Assembly (NCBI RefSeq): GCF_036373705.1
Contig: NC_089863.1
Span: forward strand, 6,135,357-6,199,356
DNA length: 64,000 nt
Origin: Amia ocellicauda
Lineage: Eukaryota; Chordata; Actinopteri; Amiiformes; Amiidae
Reading direction: 5' to 3'
This document shows, piece by piece, positions 50,626 to 63,700 of this stretch. How positions within the stretch are numbered: the first letter of the stretch is position 1; the number at the start of each line of letters is the position of its first letter. The notes below the pieces were generated by a model. The model saw only the letters and a list, made by a program, of their open reading frames with translations. It ran no database searches and was not told the DNA's origin. The translations under genes and the position numbers were made by a program.

Positions 50626-52938
50626 TCACCCCGCCGTCTCTCCAGACCCCTTCTGTGCCAGGAGCTTCAGAGGGATCATGAAGGGGTTCAAAGGGCACAG
50701 TCCTGCTTTCGGCCAATCAGATTTGTCCTTCCCCGCGTCCTGCTGAGGTGTGGGTGTCTCGGAGGGATGTGAGTGGCCGGGGGTTGGACTGGCAGTCTCT
50801 GTGGCCAATGGCATCGCTGCAGGCTGCTCCACTCCTCCCTGCTCACTGATGGCCGACGAAGGCTCTGTCTCTGGATTGGCTGGCGTCATGGCGCTTTTAG
50901 TCTCATTGGTGGACACTGCGGCGGCCCCGCTCTCATTGGTGGGTTCAATCCCAGCTGCACTCCAACTGGCTGGCCTGTCTCCATCGCCCATCTCATGACT
51001 GCTGCTCTCCTGCTCGTGATTGGCAGGCACGGTCTGGCCCCGCCCTCCGTTCTCCACACCGCTGTCGGCAGGAGGCGGAGGAAGGCTGCCTGCCTCCTGA
51101 TCGGCTGCAGTCTGTGCCGTTGTCTCCGGTTTGGCGGGGGAGGAGTGGCGACGGCCCGGGGTACGGGGCTCGGCAGGGGCAGACAGGCGGCTGTGGACCT
51201 GGCGCAGGTGGTGCTGCAGCTCCCGGCCCTCCAGCAGGTGGAGCTCTTCCGGCAGAGACATCAGCAGGTCCAGCAGCACGGCACTCTCTGGGGGGATGGA
51301 GAGTAAGAGGGAGAGAGAATGCAATTGGCTCAGTACAGTATATTGGCTTCTCATGGCAGTGCAGCAGGATATGGTATAGTATAGTGGAGTTGTGTGTGTG
51401 TGTGTTTGAACAGGGAGACCGTGCTCACCCAGTGCTGTCAGCGGGGGCTCACTGGTCTGCTTGGCCATGGCGTTCAGGTAGCGGTACAGCTTCTCGAAAT
51501 CTACCCTCAGCGCCCCACTCCCTGCGGCATGCTGGGATGTCGGCCTTGCGCTTCCCGAAACCTGACTGGACGAGGCCGGCTGCGCGTCCGTGTGGGGTTG
51601 GCTCCTATTGGACGGGCCAGGCGACTGGGCTTGATTCAGATCGGAGTGTGTTGAGTGACCTGCAGGATGACTGGTAGGTGGGGCAGGAGTGGGATTGGAG
51701 GCAAGGGGTAATTGTGGGCTGGGATTGGATGAACTCACAGGTGGCGATACTGGATTGGAGGAGGTCAGCAGGTGGGCGGGCCTTGCAGAGTTTTGACTGG
51801 AGGACTGTGGGACAGTGGATGGCATTACTGGGTTTCCGTGAGCTGCTGGGCTGTGGTTGGTGGAGGTGGTCCTGGAAAGCAGGGTCGGTACTTGCTGGCT
51901 CACTCTCATTGGAGCAGACAGGTGTGGCCGTCCCAGAGGCGGGAATGTTTTGTCCTCCAGCTTGAGAGGCTGAGGTGGCAGAGAGTGCATGAGACTACAG
52001 GGCTCTGTGGCAGCGATCACCAACATCTGGGGGTATAAAAAATAATATATAGAGAGAGACAGAGGGAGAAGGTGATGAGGAGGGGCAGAAACACAGATAC
52101 ACTGGGAGGGAGAAAGAAAAAGTGGAGGAGAGCAATAGAGTAAAGGGCGAGGGAGAGAGAGGGAAAGGAGAGTGAAAGTGAGTGAAGGGAGAGACACAGA
52201 TACACAGAAACAATGAGAGGGAAAGAAAAAGTGAAAGAGGGAGACGGACAGAGACAGTGCAAGAGAGTTGAGGGAGAGGGCCAGTTTGATGAATAGGGAT
52301 GGAAAGAGTTTGTTTTTAAACAGGAAAGAGAAAGAAATAGGAGATATAGAGAATGGGAGAAGAAAGAGGACTAGAGAGAGAGAGAGACAGACACCTGGGA
52401 GAATGCAGCAGCGATGGGCACCTCCACCGTCCCAGCCATGTCCTGCGCCAGCTCTGCCCAGCGCTGCACGGGCACCCGCCTCCTCTTCTCCTCGAGCCGC
52501 TGCCTGGACAGATGCTGGGCCACCCTGTAGCCGACACGACCCTTCAGGAACTCCAGGTACTCCGAGATCTGAGACAGGGAGGGAAGGAGAGACGGGGAGA
52601 GAGAGGAAGGAGGGGGGGGGAAGAGTCAGCGAGAGAGGAGACAAGCCTGTTAAACCACTTCAGATTATATCTGCACATTCATATGACCCTTCTAAGCCAC
52701 CATGATCTCGGTGCTGGCTCCACGTGGGCCCTACCTCGCTCTGGCTGTGACCGCGCACTTTCTCCTGCAGCCCCTGCAGGTCGACCTGTGGGAAGAAGCG
52801 CTGCTGGCGGAGGGCGGCCAGCAGCCGGCGTTTCTCGGCCCGGGTCCAGGCCGTCCAGCCTGGCCGCACGGGTTCCAAGCTTTCCCCGGACGCCCCGTAG
52901 CGCACAGGGGCCACGCGCTTGCGAGAGGGGGGCTTCAT
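50626..52938 (-). CDS. SNAPC2: snRNA-activating protein complex subunit 2 (SNAPC2)
   Basis: Four coding exons, all in phase: 52938-52735, 52568-52395, 52026-51429 and 51287-50626 (TGA 50628-50626), giving 545 residues. SNAPC2 is a subunit of SNAPc, the nuclear factor that binds the proximal sequence element of snRNA promoters for RNA polymerases II and III. Diagnostic blocks shared with the human protein are the start MKPPSRKR, WTRAEKRRLLAALR, ISEYLEFLKGRV, RWAELAQDM, VIAATEP, VDFEKLYRYL, ESAVLLDLLMSLPEELHLL and, near the C-terminus, AGLCPLNPFMIPLKLL. The human protein is about 334 residues; the extra length is Ser/Pro/Thr/Gln-rich sequence in exons 3 and 4. The ATG at 52938 matches the human start. 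A further ATG-less upstream reading is not supported. Confidence 0.93.
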
Positions 52939-53021
52939 CACAACCAGCCCGAGGGGAGGCGATCAATCACAGCTGGGCCACGCCTGCATCCATATAATAA
53001 CAGTTCAGTGTCCAGTACAGT

Positions 53022-53305
53022 GGTCTCCAACCCTGGTCCTGGAGAGCCCCAATCCATTTCATATTATAGATCACCTTAAATCACCAATTTCTAAACACTG
53101 AGAACACATGGGAGATATTAATCAATTAAGCAACTCATCTAAGAGTATTCATGCCTAGACAGGCTGAAGGTATTCAGATGAGTTTACCACACCGCCTGCT
53201 TAATTCTTCCGAATAAAATACGTCCATGTTTTTATAAATTGGTGATAGAAGAGTGACCACAAAAATCAGCTGGATAGGGTCTCTCCTGGACCAGGGTTGG
53301 AGACC
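53022..53305. mobile_element. Fold-back MITE-like element, 284 bp
   Basis: The ends are 25-bp inverted repeats (53022-53046 and 53281-53305) starting GGTCTCCAACCCTGGTCC, with one mismatch. Inner inverted blocks (AATCACCAATTT near 53075, AAATTGGTGAT near 53237) extend the palindrome. No coding is present, so it is a non-autonomous DNA element of unknown superfamily lying just upstream of SNAPC2. Confidence 0.7.
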
Positions 53306-54035
53306 TGTCTTTTACTACAGCTGCACAAACATATCCAGGCTGTTAAGAAGCAGGTATAGACACAAGACAGAGGGAGACACAAGAATAAGATCAGTATTTC
53401 ACAGTCGGCGCTATCGTTCCTATCGAGGTCATCCACTGATGCAAGAAAAGGCGCACATAAAACTCAAGCCATAACTAAATGTCCGTCTGTGCACTACGGC
53501 CATGCATAGGGACTCTGAGGCAATTCATTGTGCACGCTTTATAGTCCATCTTTGCCTGTTTTCGGTTTAAGAAAGTGCGAAGGGATGATGCACAAGAATC
53601 ATGATAATAAAACTATAACTAGCGGAATTGCAGAAGTATGCCTCCAGCTTATTGAAAACAACAAACGAAAGCACAGCATATTATAATTCACGTATCTGGG
53701 GTTATTTACGACAGTGGTTTAAAAAGTCGCGGCGATTTAGAGAAACCGTATGCACGCCTTTCCTTACCTCTCGCCAAACTTCGTTGCTCCTACGACATGT
53801 CACACAGGAGGAACAGACTGAGCTACGGAAGCCGGCGAAGCTCAGACAGAGCGCAGACGCACACTGTATGGAGGCGGAACAGTGAACAGCCCACCGCAGC
53901 CGCCTTTCTACCAGACATAAATGGGCAATATGCCGACTCACAGCGGGCAACGACCTGCTTATCGGTAGCTTGGTATTAAAAAACATTTCTGACTGTGTAA
54001 TATTGCGGTTTTATGAGAAGAAGGTAAAAGATATT
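53306..54035. other. SNAPC2 upstream region, possible promoter
   Basis: 53306-53700 shows nothing recognisable. 53760-53960 is richer in CpG and has a CGGAAG (ETS-type) site near 53824. A minus-strand GAG|GTAAGG donor at 53768/53767 could end a non-coding first exon of SNAPC2. This is weak inference from composition and one splice-like site. Confidence 0.3.
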
Positions 54036-54116
54036 GGCAGCGGTGGGATTCGAACCCACGCCCCCGAAGAGACTGGAGCCTTAATCCAGCGCCTTAGACC
54101 GCTCGGCCACGCTACC
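54036..54116 (-). tRNA. tRNA-Leu (AAG)
   Basis: The 81-nt gene folds into a class II cloverleaf. The acceptor GGTAGCG pairs with CGCTGCC, the A box contains TGGCCGAGCGG, and there is a long variable arm. The B box is GGGTTCGAATCCC. The anticodon stem CTGGA/TCCAG encloses TTAAGGC, so the anticodon is AAG (A34 read as inosine), decoding CUU-type leucine codons. A TTTT terminator follows a few bases downstream. It looks functional. Confidence 0.95.
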
Positions 54117-54119
54117 TCA

Positions 54120-55100
<981 letters not shown>

Positions 55101-55121
55101 GTCTCTGTGGCGCAATCTGGC

Positions 55122-55158
<37 letters not shown>

Positions 55159-55175
55159 GAGCCCACCCAGGGACG
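55101..55175 (+). tRNA. tRNA-Asn (GTT)
   Basis: Acceptor GTCTCTG pairs with CAGGGAC. The anticodon stem TTCGG/CCGAA encloses CTGTTAA (anticodon GTT). The B box is GGTTCGAGCC, and CTTTTT follows as terminator. The D loop (CAATCTGGCTAGCG) is one base longer than the usual vertebrate CAATCGGTTAGCG, so this copy may be a variant or slightly decayed. It lies on the opposite strand from the other two tRNA genes. Confidence 0.92.
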
Positions 55176-56164
55176 ACTGTCTTTTTCTTTAGGTAGTCTT
55201 GGTTTTATAATCACGATTGTTGAAGAGTTACAGCATTTAGAATCGGGTCTCTCACAAAAGACCGGTCCGTTAAAGAAAAAATGTTCATGTGCGAAAGGGA
55301 AAGGGACTTTAAAGGCAAAAACAAGTGTACAATTTGCACAAGCCCGGCTGTAGGTTCGGTTACCAGTGTGCAGGACTGGACTGTACTGGGAGCTCTGATC
55401 CTCCAATGGGTATTTTGAACGGATTGCATTTACTGCTTTGAAATGTTTGTATTGTGCACCAGTGGCAATTACTGTACTTCGTACTGTTTTGAAAACGATT
55501 ATTGTGGAAACCTGTAAATCACCCTGGGTAAGGGGCACCTGCTAAGAAATGAATACATACATAAACAAACAAATCAATAAGAATATACTGTACTGCACTC
55601 TGAGCTCCAGTTCCTACAACAGTGGCCTGCTTTATACAGTCAGTTACAGCCTGCAACACACTGTACTTTACTGTATTGTGCTTTACTATATACTACACTG
55701 CTTTACGCTATGGGCCACAGTGTACTGTATTACACTACACTGCACTATACTACACTGTGGGCTATGGGCCCTATTTATTATGATTATCATTTATTTCTTA
55801 ACAGACGCCTTTATACGCTGTGCACTATGGGCCCTAGAACAGCATACTGAGTCATACGTTCAGCTACAGCCACATTATACTGAACTGCTGTAGGGGGGAA
55901 CAAGATTAGACAACGAGAAATTCAGTAAAAACTAAAAACGTGCCAGCCCCAGAGCTCTCATCTGGGCCTTCGGGATTATCCACAGCTTTTTATAGATCAA
56001 ATCAAGACACATACCAAGAACAGCGATAAGAAGTACAGACGACAGCAAGGAACACATGGTTTAGTGCCTCGGGAGACCAGTTATATTATAATGTTGTACT
56101 CCTTATCCAGTACATGCCGTACCTTCACTCTGGTGAGGAGCTCTCACCCTTCATAGCGTGTTTC
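55176..56164. other. Intergenic sequence with tail-repeat pieces
   Basis: It holds dispersed-tail fragments at 55513-55550 (plus) and 55781-55815 (minus). A low-complexity stretch of TACTGTACTGCACT-like words fills 55580-55760; similar words occur in mucin introns near 470-590 and 45870. No gene is seen. Confidence 0.45.
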
Positions 56165-56530
56165 CCAATTTCCATTTGTGTCCCCAGGTGCGCGTGTCCC
56201 TGCTACTCTGGAAAAGCTCCTCTAGTTTGATGTAGTTGATGCCTTTCATGATTTTGAAGACTTGGATCAAGTCCCCACGTAGTCTCCTCTGTTCCAGGGT
56301 GAAAAGGTTCAGTTCCTCAGTCTCTCAGTAGGACTTTCCCTTCAGACCTGGAATAAGTCTGGTTGCTCTCCTCTGAACTGCCTCTAGAGCAGCGATATCT
56401 TTCTTGAAGTGTGGAGCCCAGAACTGTCCACAGTATCCAGATGAGCTCTAACTAGTGCATCGTACAGTCTTAACATTACTGCCCTTGTTTTAAATTCTAC
56501 ACTTTTGACAATATACCCTAGCATTGTCTG
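56165..56530 (-). mobile_element. CR1-like LINE fragment (ORF2 C-terminal region)
   Basis: On the minus strand the reading gives [19 protein letters not shown], then [32 protein letters not shown] and IMKGINYIKLEELFQ. These are the post-palm and thumb-to-tail blocks typical of CR1 ORF2. Stops and a missing 3' end mark it as dead. It overlaps the 8871-9220 copy at the VFKIMKGI block and is clearly related, with several differences. Confidence 0.82.
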
Positions 56531-56668
56531 CAATTCAAAAATCTAGGAAGTAGGACCTGTATTAACTGTATATTTTCTTTTGCACATATGTAATTTTGAA
56601 CTTGTAATTTGTACTATGTCTTGATCTGCAATTTTAGACTGTATTGCACTTTTATAATGCTCCTATGT

Positions 56669-56730
56669 TTTGTAAGTTGCCCTGGATCATGGCGGCTGCT
56701 AAGAAATATATAATAAAATAATAATAAACC
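56669..56730 (+). repeat. Dispersed tail repeat
   Basis: TTGTAAGTTGCCCTGGATCA then GGCGGCTGCTAAGAAATA is the reverse complement form of the repeat at 15815-15865, followed by an AATA-rich run. Confidence 0.6.
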
Positions 56731-56977
56731 TTTCCTGTAGAAGCTAAATAGCAAACACTCTTCATGCAAACTGATGCCATCCTGATAATTGTTCATTTGA
56801 AATATCAGTCAATACCATCACCTCACCCCAACTGTGTCAGTGTGCAGTGTAGAAATAAATGCTGCCGTGACACTCTGTGAAATTCTTATGTTTTTCTCTG
56901 TGAATTAAATTGAAAAATGCAGTGAATTTAAGGGGAACCTGTCTAAGCTACGGTCCCCAGTACAATATAACATGCTG

Positions 56978-57289
56978 TCATTCCACGAGCTCCCACTGGG
57001 TGTCACTGACGAGGCGGTACTGTCTCTCCCTGTAGCACCAGTGGTCCCGACTCCGCTGCCACCCCACCTCCTCGTACAGGCTCTGTATGACAGGGGGCAG
57101 GGTGGGGAAGCCCCCCATCCAGGCCAACTCTCGGGCGTAGTCCCACTGTGCACTGCTCAGCCGTAACAGGTGTCTCTCCGCCACCCCCGCCGCCAGCCGC
57201 CCATCCTGCTCCCTTGCCACCTCCTCCTCCATCTGGGCACGGGAGAGCAGGGGGACGGTGCCCTCTAGTACCGCCAGGGCAAACTGCAC

Positions 57290-57333
<44 letters not shown>

Positions 57334-58481
57334 ACTGACTGTCTCCAGTGCAGTAAAGTGATAAAAAATTACAGTAAGAGTGACAGACGGTTCTCCCAGC
57401 TCTGACCTGGCAGTGGAAGTGGGGGAAGGGGCAGATGGCATGGCACATCCCGACGAAGAAGAGGGAGGGGAAGGCCGGGGGCAGCAGGTACTTGTACAGG
57501 GGGGAGATCAGGTGGTCCTGCACCCTGAGCCCCAGCTCCGTCTCCTCCAGGAAGGGGAAGGTGAACCTATAGCCGGTGCACAGGATGAGCACCTCGGGCC
57601 GGGCCTGCTCCCCACCCTGGTACTGCACCGCCCCGTCCTCCAGCACCCTTTCCAAGGCGGGTGCTTGGGACACCCCAGCAGGCAGGGGGAAGCTCAGGGG
57701 GGGCTGCCAGTGGCTCAGGGTCACCTGGGTGGGGGGGAAAGGATAATGACTGAAAAGGGCCCCTAGACACAGGGCACATGATTTTATCTTCCTGTTGAAT
57801 AGGTAATCCTCTGTTCGCCTTGCCTGCCGCGGTCTCATTGGCAGGGTATGACGCCAATCATTATGACAAGTGTGGTAAACAGAGAGAGACAATCATGCAC
57901 TTTATATTGAGACCCCTGCGCTGGGGGTTAGAGGGGGTGCAATATGTGCCACACTTCGATGGACCAAATTATGACCTCACAACGATTGCATCACAACATC
58001 ATGCCTTGGTCGGGGGTTTGACCTTCGACCTTGAGCTGGACTTACCCAGGCATTGACAGTGGACAGCTCCATTGCGATGTCCACCCCGGAGTACCTGGCT
58101 CCCAGTATCACCACTGACTGACCAGTGTAGGGCTCTGGCCTGCGGTACGAGTGACTGTGCAGCACAGTGCCTGAGAGAGAGGAGGGGAGGAGAAGAGAGA
58201 GGGAGAGAGAGAGGAGAAGGAATGGAGAGAGGGAGAGAGATGGGGAAGGGAGAAGGAGAAGGGAGAGGGAGAGAAAGGAGAAGGAAGGGAGGGGGAGAAT
58301 GGGAAGAGAGGGGAGGGAAAGGGAGGGAGAGAAGGGGAGGGTAAGGGAAAATGGGGTGAGAGAAAGAAATGCATTTATCCACTCAACTGAACAGAATGGT
58401 GAGAGAGAGAGTCACTATACCTTTGAGAAAGAGAGGTCAGAGAGAGGAGAGAGAGAGGACTAAAAGACTGCAACATTTTAC

Positions 58482-58516
<35 letters not shown>

Positions 58517-60706
58517 TAGTTTATTGTCCCTGAGAGAGAGTGGTGAGAGAAAATCTAGATCATTACACTTTAGGGAGGAAAGAGAGCGAGAGAGATGGGG
58601 GGGGTGGGGGGTCACAGTGACAGATTCTATGTGACTTAATGATACCCAAACTGTTTTCCACAAAGCATAACCCATTTACAGCTTCTCCCCTGGTCTGTTT
58701 GCCATTGACACTGCACGCCTTTAACGCTGTTTCCCTGTGGCCGTGCCCTAGTGTGACAGTGGCGTCCTCTGGGCTCAGCATGCCTTTACTGCGCGCTACT
58801 GCCCTGACCCATGACCTGAAACCCCAGGATCTGTGTGTCTGAGGCCTGTGGACTGTGGCAGCACAGGGTTTATTCATGGCAAAGTGGAGTCCAGCACAGG
58901 GAAGGGGTTAAACCACAGGAGAGCACTGGGACACTGGGGCACAGCCACGGCACAGGCATGCTTAATGTGCCAATAGTCCTGAAGGAAATGTACCTGGAGT
59001 AAACTGGCATTAGGGAACATGTAGGTGTATTCTGCAATCCAGGGGAGTGTTGGCTTTTAAATGATCTCTTTTATGGAACAGACAGACAGACAGACACCGA
59101 CAGATGGAGGCAGGGACAGACAGGCTGACAACTCACCTTTGAAGTTCTCCAGCCCGGGGATGGGGGGTATAAAGGGCTCTGAGTAATGTCTACAGGAGAG
59201 GGCACAGACAAGCGGTTAGTGAACTGTCTCCTCCTCTCTCGCTCCTGTCCATCTCCCTACCTCCATCTCTCCCACCACACCTTCCTTTCTCTCTCTCTCT
59301 CCCCCTCGATCTCCTTCTCTCCTCCCCCTTTTCTACTCTACCCCCCTCCCAACCACCCACCCTCCCCGTCCCCATCCCTCTCTCACCCGTTGCAGACGAA
59401 CACAGAGTGGAATGTCTCAGTGTGACGTTGTTTCTCTGCGTCACAGGAAGTGACCTCCCAGATCATGCCCCCCCACCCTTCCGTATCCGAGGCGACGGGC
59501 TTCACTTCCACCACCTGGGTGCGGAACTGTCAATCAATGGGGAGAGACTTTACTACATAACCTTTTTGCAACCTTTGACTTTACTACATATGGCTGAACT
59601 CTCCAGTCCAGGTCCCAGGGAGTCCCTGGTTTAACTTCTCCTCTCTTCTCTTCTCTTCTCCCCTCCTCTCCTCATCTCTCTCTTCTCCTATCCTCTCTTT
59701 TTACCTCTTCCCCTCCGCTTCCCCTCTCCGCTCCTTTCCTGTCCTCTCCTGTCCTCAAGGTCAACTATGAATAACTGCACAGCCCAGGGCGCAGGATAGG
59801 TATCTGTATATATATATATATATATATATATAAGACCCATTGAACTCGACGAGCAGCTATGCGCCACTCCAACAAGATATTTTTAAACATTCAGCACACC
59901 CCCCCACTTCCCTCCCTCCATCCATCCATCCCTGTCTCCCTCTCTCCCTCTTTGCCGAGCAGCCTAAAATTAAACACTCTGCCCGTGACAAGTGCATTAA
60001 AAATAGCTCCCACTGATTTCAGAACGGCGGCAATCCCACAATAAAAACACAACAGAACTGCAGAGAATCACAGAACAGCTTAAAGCCATAAAGTACAAAA
60101 TGTCGTCATTTAAATTCAGCAGAGTGCATATATAGTATCGCTGTTACTATACACTGTTTTATAGTGTGTCTACAGTGTGTGTACTGTCATTTCAAGAGGG
60201 TCAAAGTCTGTGAATACAGAGTGATACACAGTGGCACAGTGTGTCAGTAATATCATATTCTATCGTGTACAGTATTACAACCTGTGTCTATATATAGTGT
60301 CAGTTTTATCATGTACAGTAATACAGTGCAGGCCCGGCATCCCAAGGGGGCAAAAGGGGGCAATGCCCCCTCAGTTGGAATATTGTGCCCCCTCAGTATT
60401 GTATCCCTATTCTGTCCTACAGTTCCCCCCCCCCCCCCAGTCATGCCCACACAATTTTTTATATTGATGATTGTGGTGTGTAGTGGAATAGAATAACATC
60501 AAACCTAAGTTTTCAGGGGCACACATCTCACTTCCGGTCAGGATTCGGCATCACGATGCTGCTCGACATGGATGGGGAAAAATGTGCCTATATATATTAC
60601 CCTATATACAAAGTGTGTATAACTTAATAGCATGCGAAAACAAGAATAACATGTAAACTACACACAGATAGGCATCTGCGCTAACCACTTCACCAAAGTG
60701 CTGCCC

Positions 60707-60753
<47 letters not shown>

Positions 60754-63700
60754 AAGATTGTTCTGTGTATCTTTCATATCCTGGTTAAGAAAGTTTGTTA
60801 TTAAATTTGCCTGGCTTCCTCTTTTGGCTTTGGCATCCACGATGAATCGATCCTTCTCTGTGCTTGACATGTTAGAACCCCAGCTGGCACAGTTAGTTGG
60901 AATAACGTTGCATCTATACAACATTATACAGAAGTCAGAATCCGACGTCAGATTTTGGTCATATAATGGTTGTATATGAAAGTTAGACTGACGTTAACGG
61001 AGCTGCCTGTATTGAACTGAACTCTGCACCTGCGGTGTGTGTGAGACCCGGGGGAGGAGCACCAGATAAACCAGTAACCCTCACTCACACAACCCATACT
61101 AATTCAAGTTCACACAGTATGTAACACAAACAGGCAGTACAATCTAAAATCACAGACTTTTAATATTCAACATTATTAAATGTCACCCGTGTGAACTCTA
61201 CATTGCTTCTATATTTACTATTTATATGTTACTCGTCTTATTCGTTTTTTGTGATACTCCCCCCTAACCACACACTTTTCATGTTAATAACAAACGATAC
61301 AACGTAAATGTCAAGAATCAAATTCCTGTCACTAATTTTAATATTCCAGTTTTTTTTATTTTGCACTCTTGTACGTATTGATCAAGTGTTTACTGACCTT
61401 ATTTTCTTTTTGCCTTCTGTGACTAGTTCGACCGCCACGAGTTTACAGCAGCCATGGCTAAATTTACTTGAAACCGCCGAGCTCTGACTGGCTAAATTGG
61501 GAGTTTATAACTGGAAAATTAGCCAATAAAAACATGAAAAGACAGCAATTGGTAAATAATTATGACACAGGGTGTAAAACTGTGAAATAATAAAATAGGC
61601 TTACAGCTGTACTGTCCAACAGTAATGGGCGATGGGTGCGTTGGTGTCCTTAACACAGACACCTCCAAGATTATGTATTGATTATTTAATCTAAAGTCTT
61701 GACTAAAATATAACCAATAAATTACATCTAAAACAGACGTTGCATCGGCATCGTCAAAAAGACATTGTAGGTTGGTTATATTTTGGTTGCCAGATGTCGT
61801 GACTCAAATACAACCACTAAAAGATGTCTAAAACAAACGTCGCCTCGGCGTTAGGAATATGATGTTGTGGGTTGGTCACATTTTGGTTGTCCGACGGTGC
61901 GACTCAAATACAACCAAAAAATGACGTCATGATAATGTTGTGTGCTCCCCATGCTGTCACACATTGTAGGTAAAATCTCATGCATTTGCCCCAACATTTT
62001 CTGTGTGCAGCCCTCTTCAGGCTCCTGCTTTTGCCGGCAGGAGGGATATCTGTCACCGCATTTTTTAATGTGAAAAAAAGTCTTGAGAGCTATGCAAATA
62101 CATTGTATGTAACTGTACTATCAATTAGTATACATCCTGTGTTATCATCAAGCGAAAATAGTTGTGCCCCCTTAGTAATTTGGCTTGGCCCCTTTCCGAG
62201 TTGATCCTGCCGCCGGGCTTGATACATTCAGGGGCCTGTGGTAGCGTGGGTGGAAGATGGGCAGCCCCAGGGCTCAGGAGTCCATGACTGTCCGCTCGGT
62301 GGCCCGGGAATGGGCGGGGAGGGAAAGTTGTGGACCTCAGAGTCCATGGCCCTGCCCTCTGCACCTGTATACCCCAAGTCGGGAGAGCGCCTCCCCTAGC
62401 TGGCAGTGGGAGCGCACCACAGATGTAGGTGGATATATATTTATTGACTGAACTGAATATAACAAACATCAAATGAATCAATGATATGTGCTCATCGGTA
62501 AGCAGCAGTGTAGTGAAAACTTGAAAGCTGTGCAAATACATTGTGTGTAATTGTACTATCGATTATTATACATCCTGTGTTATCATCGAGTGAAAATAGT
62601 TGTGCCCCCTTAGTCAATTCTGATGCCCCCTTTCCGAGTTGACCCTACCGCCGGGCCTGATACAATGTCTATACAGGGGGTCCTCGTAATTCGTCAATCC
62701 GTTGTTCGAGGCTTAGCAGAGTCGTCGCTAATGAATACAGGACGTTTATTCTTAATCGCCGTTTAACGATTGTCGCACAGTCGTTGTCGGCTTTTGATGT
62801 CTGCACTACAAAGATAAGTATTGTACACTCAATCTTTAAAATCTTAACTGTTGCTAGACTCGCACTCCCATCATCCCAAAACGTCGTGTGATCTCGGCCT
62901 GTGAACAGTAAACTTGTGCAGATTGTGAAGTTTTAGTTTTTTTAACCTCTCTTTCTTAAATTCTAGCTCAATTTTATGAATAATAATTTCTCTCATCTTA
63001 CTAACTGTACAAATTATTTTTAATAATGTGATTTAAAGCCTTGGAGAGTAAAAAGTGTTGGTGTTTAGAAACGTATATATACATATTCTATGTTTATTTC
63101 TTATGTAAAATTATCGTTGAAATGAATTAAAAGAATGGTGTTTGAAAGACACTTGGATGGGTATATTTTTATTAATTTTGGGTGTTGGAACAGGGCTATT
63201 CCCATTATTTCTTATGTAAATCAATTGCCCTTAATTCGTCGATTCGCAACTTGTCGCGATCTTCAAGAATGCATCCCGATGATTTTCGAGGACCCCTGTA
63301 TACCATGCAAGTGCTATAATATCAGTATGGGGACAGTGTGTGTGTTGTTTGTGGTGGAAGAAAGTTTTGGATTCGGGAGTTCTAATCAGAATTTATTACG
63401 TACACGGGAGGAACAGCGCAACACAGAACTCAAATGATTTTTAGAAGCTTTGAAGTAGTACAAAGCTTTTATACCCCCTCTGGGACATACCCCCAGGCGG
63501 CCTTAACATATTATAATCAGTGTCTGAATGGTAATTTCCAATAACCAGCAGTGATTTCATTGGCATTCTAAACTAAGCCTTCCCATCTCATCAATATTAT
63601 AATCATTACTCATGAATAATAATCATTAACCTCTAAATTGATAGTTGCATTGGAAGGTAATTTGCAGATAATACGTTGCAATAAAGGAATGTGAACTGCT

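Larger units (their letters stand above)
60326..62667. mobile_element. Composite hAT-like transposon remnant
   Basis: The left end reads CAGGCCCGGC followed by G-rich GGGGGCA blocks. The reverse complement of the right end also reads CAGGCCCGGC, then GGGGGCATCAGAATTGAC. Shared short ends and GGGGGCA subterminal motifs suggest a non-autonomous hAT-like element, with other repeats nested inside. No transposase is visible. The two ends may come from different insertions. Confidence 0.4.

Noticed and set aside
50626-52644. A 672-codon minus-strand frame over SNAPC2.
   Set aside because: It runs through two introns that happen to be open; the splice-based model restores the conserved blocks ISEYLEFL and ESAVLLDLL that this frame misses.
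53702-53986. A 94-codon minus-strand frame upstream of SNAPC2.
   Set aside because: No domain or conserved block is seen; the region looks like promoter or 5' UTR.
56978-57892. A 304-codon frame over the FMO 3' end.
   Set aside because: It reads through the 117-bp CT-rich intron 57290-57406 and into intron beyond 57724; splice sites with agreeing phase are present.
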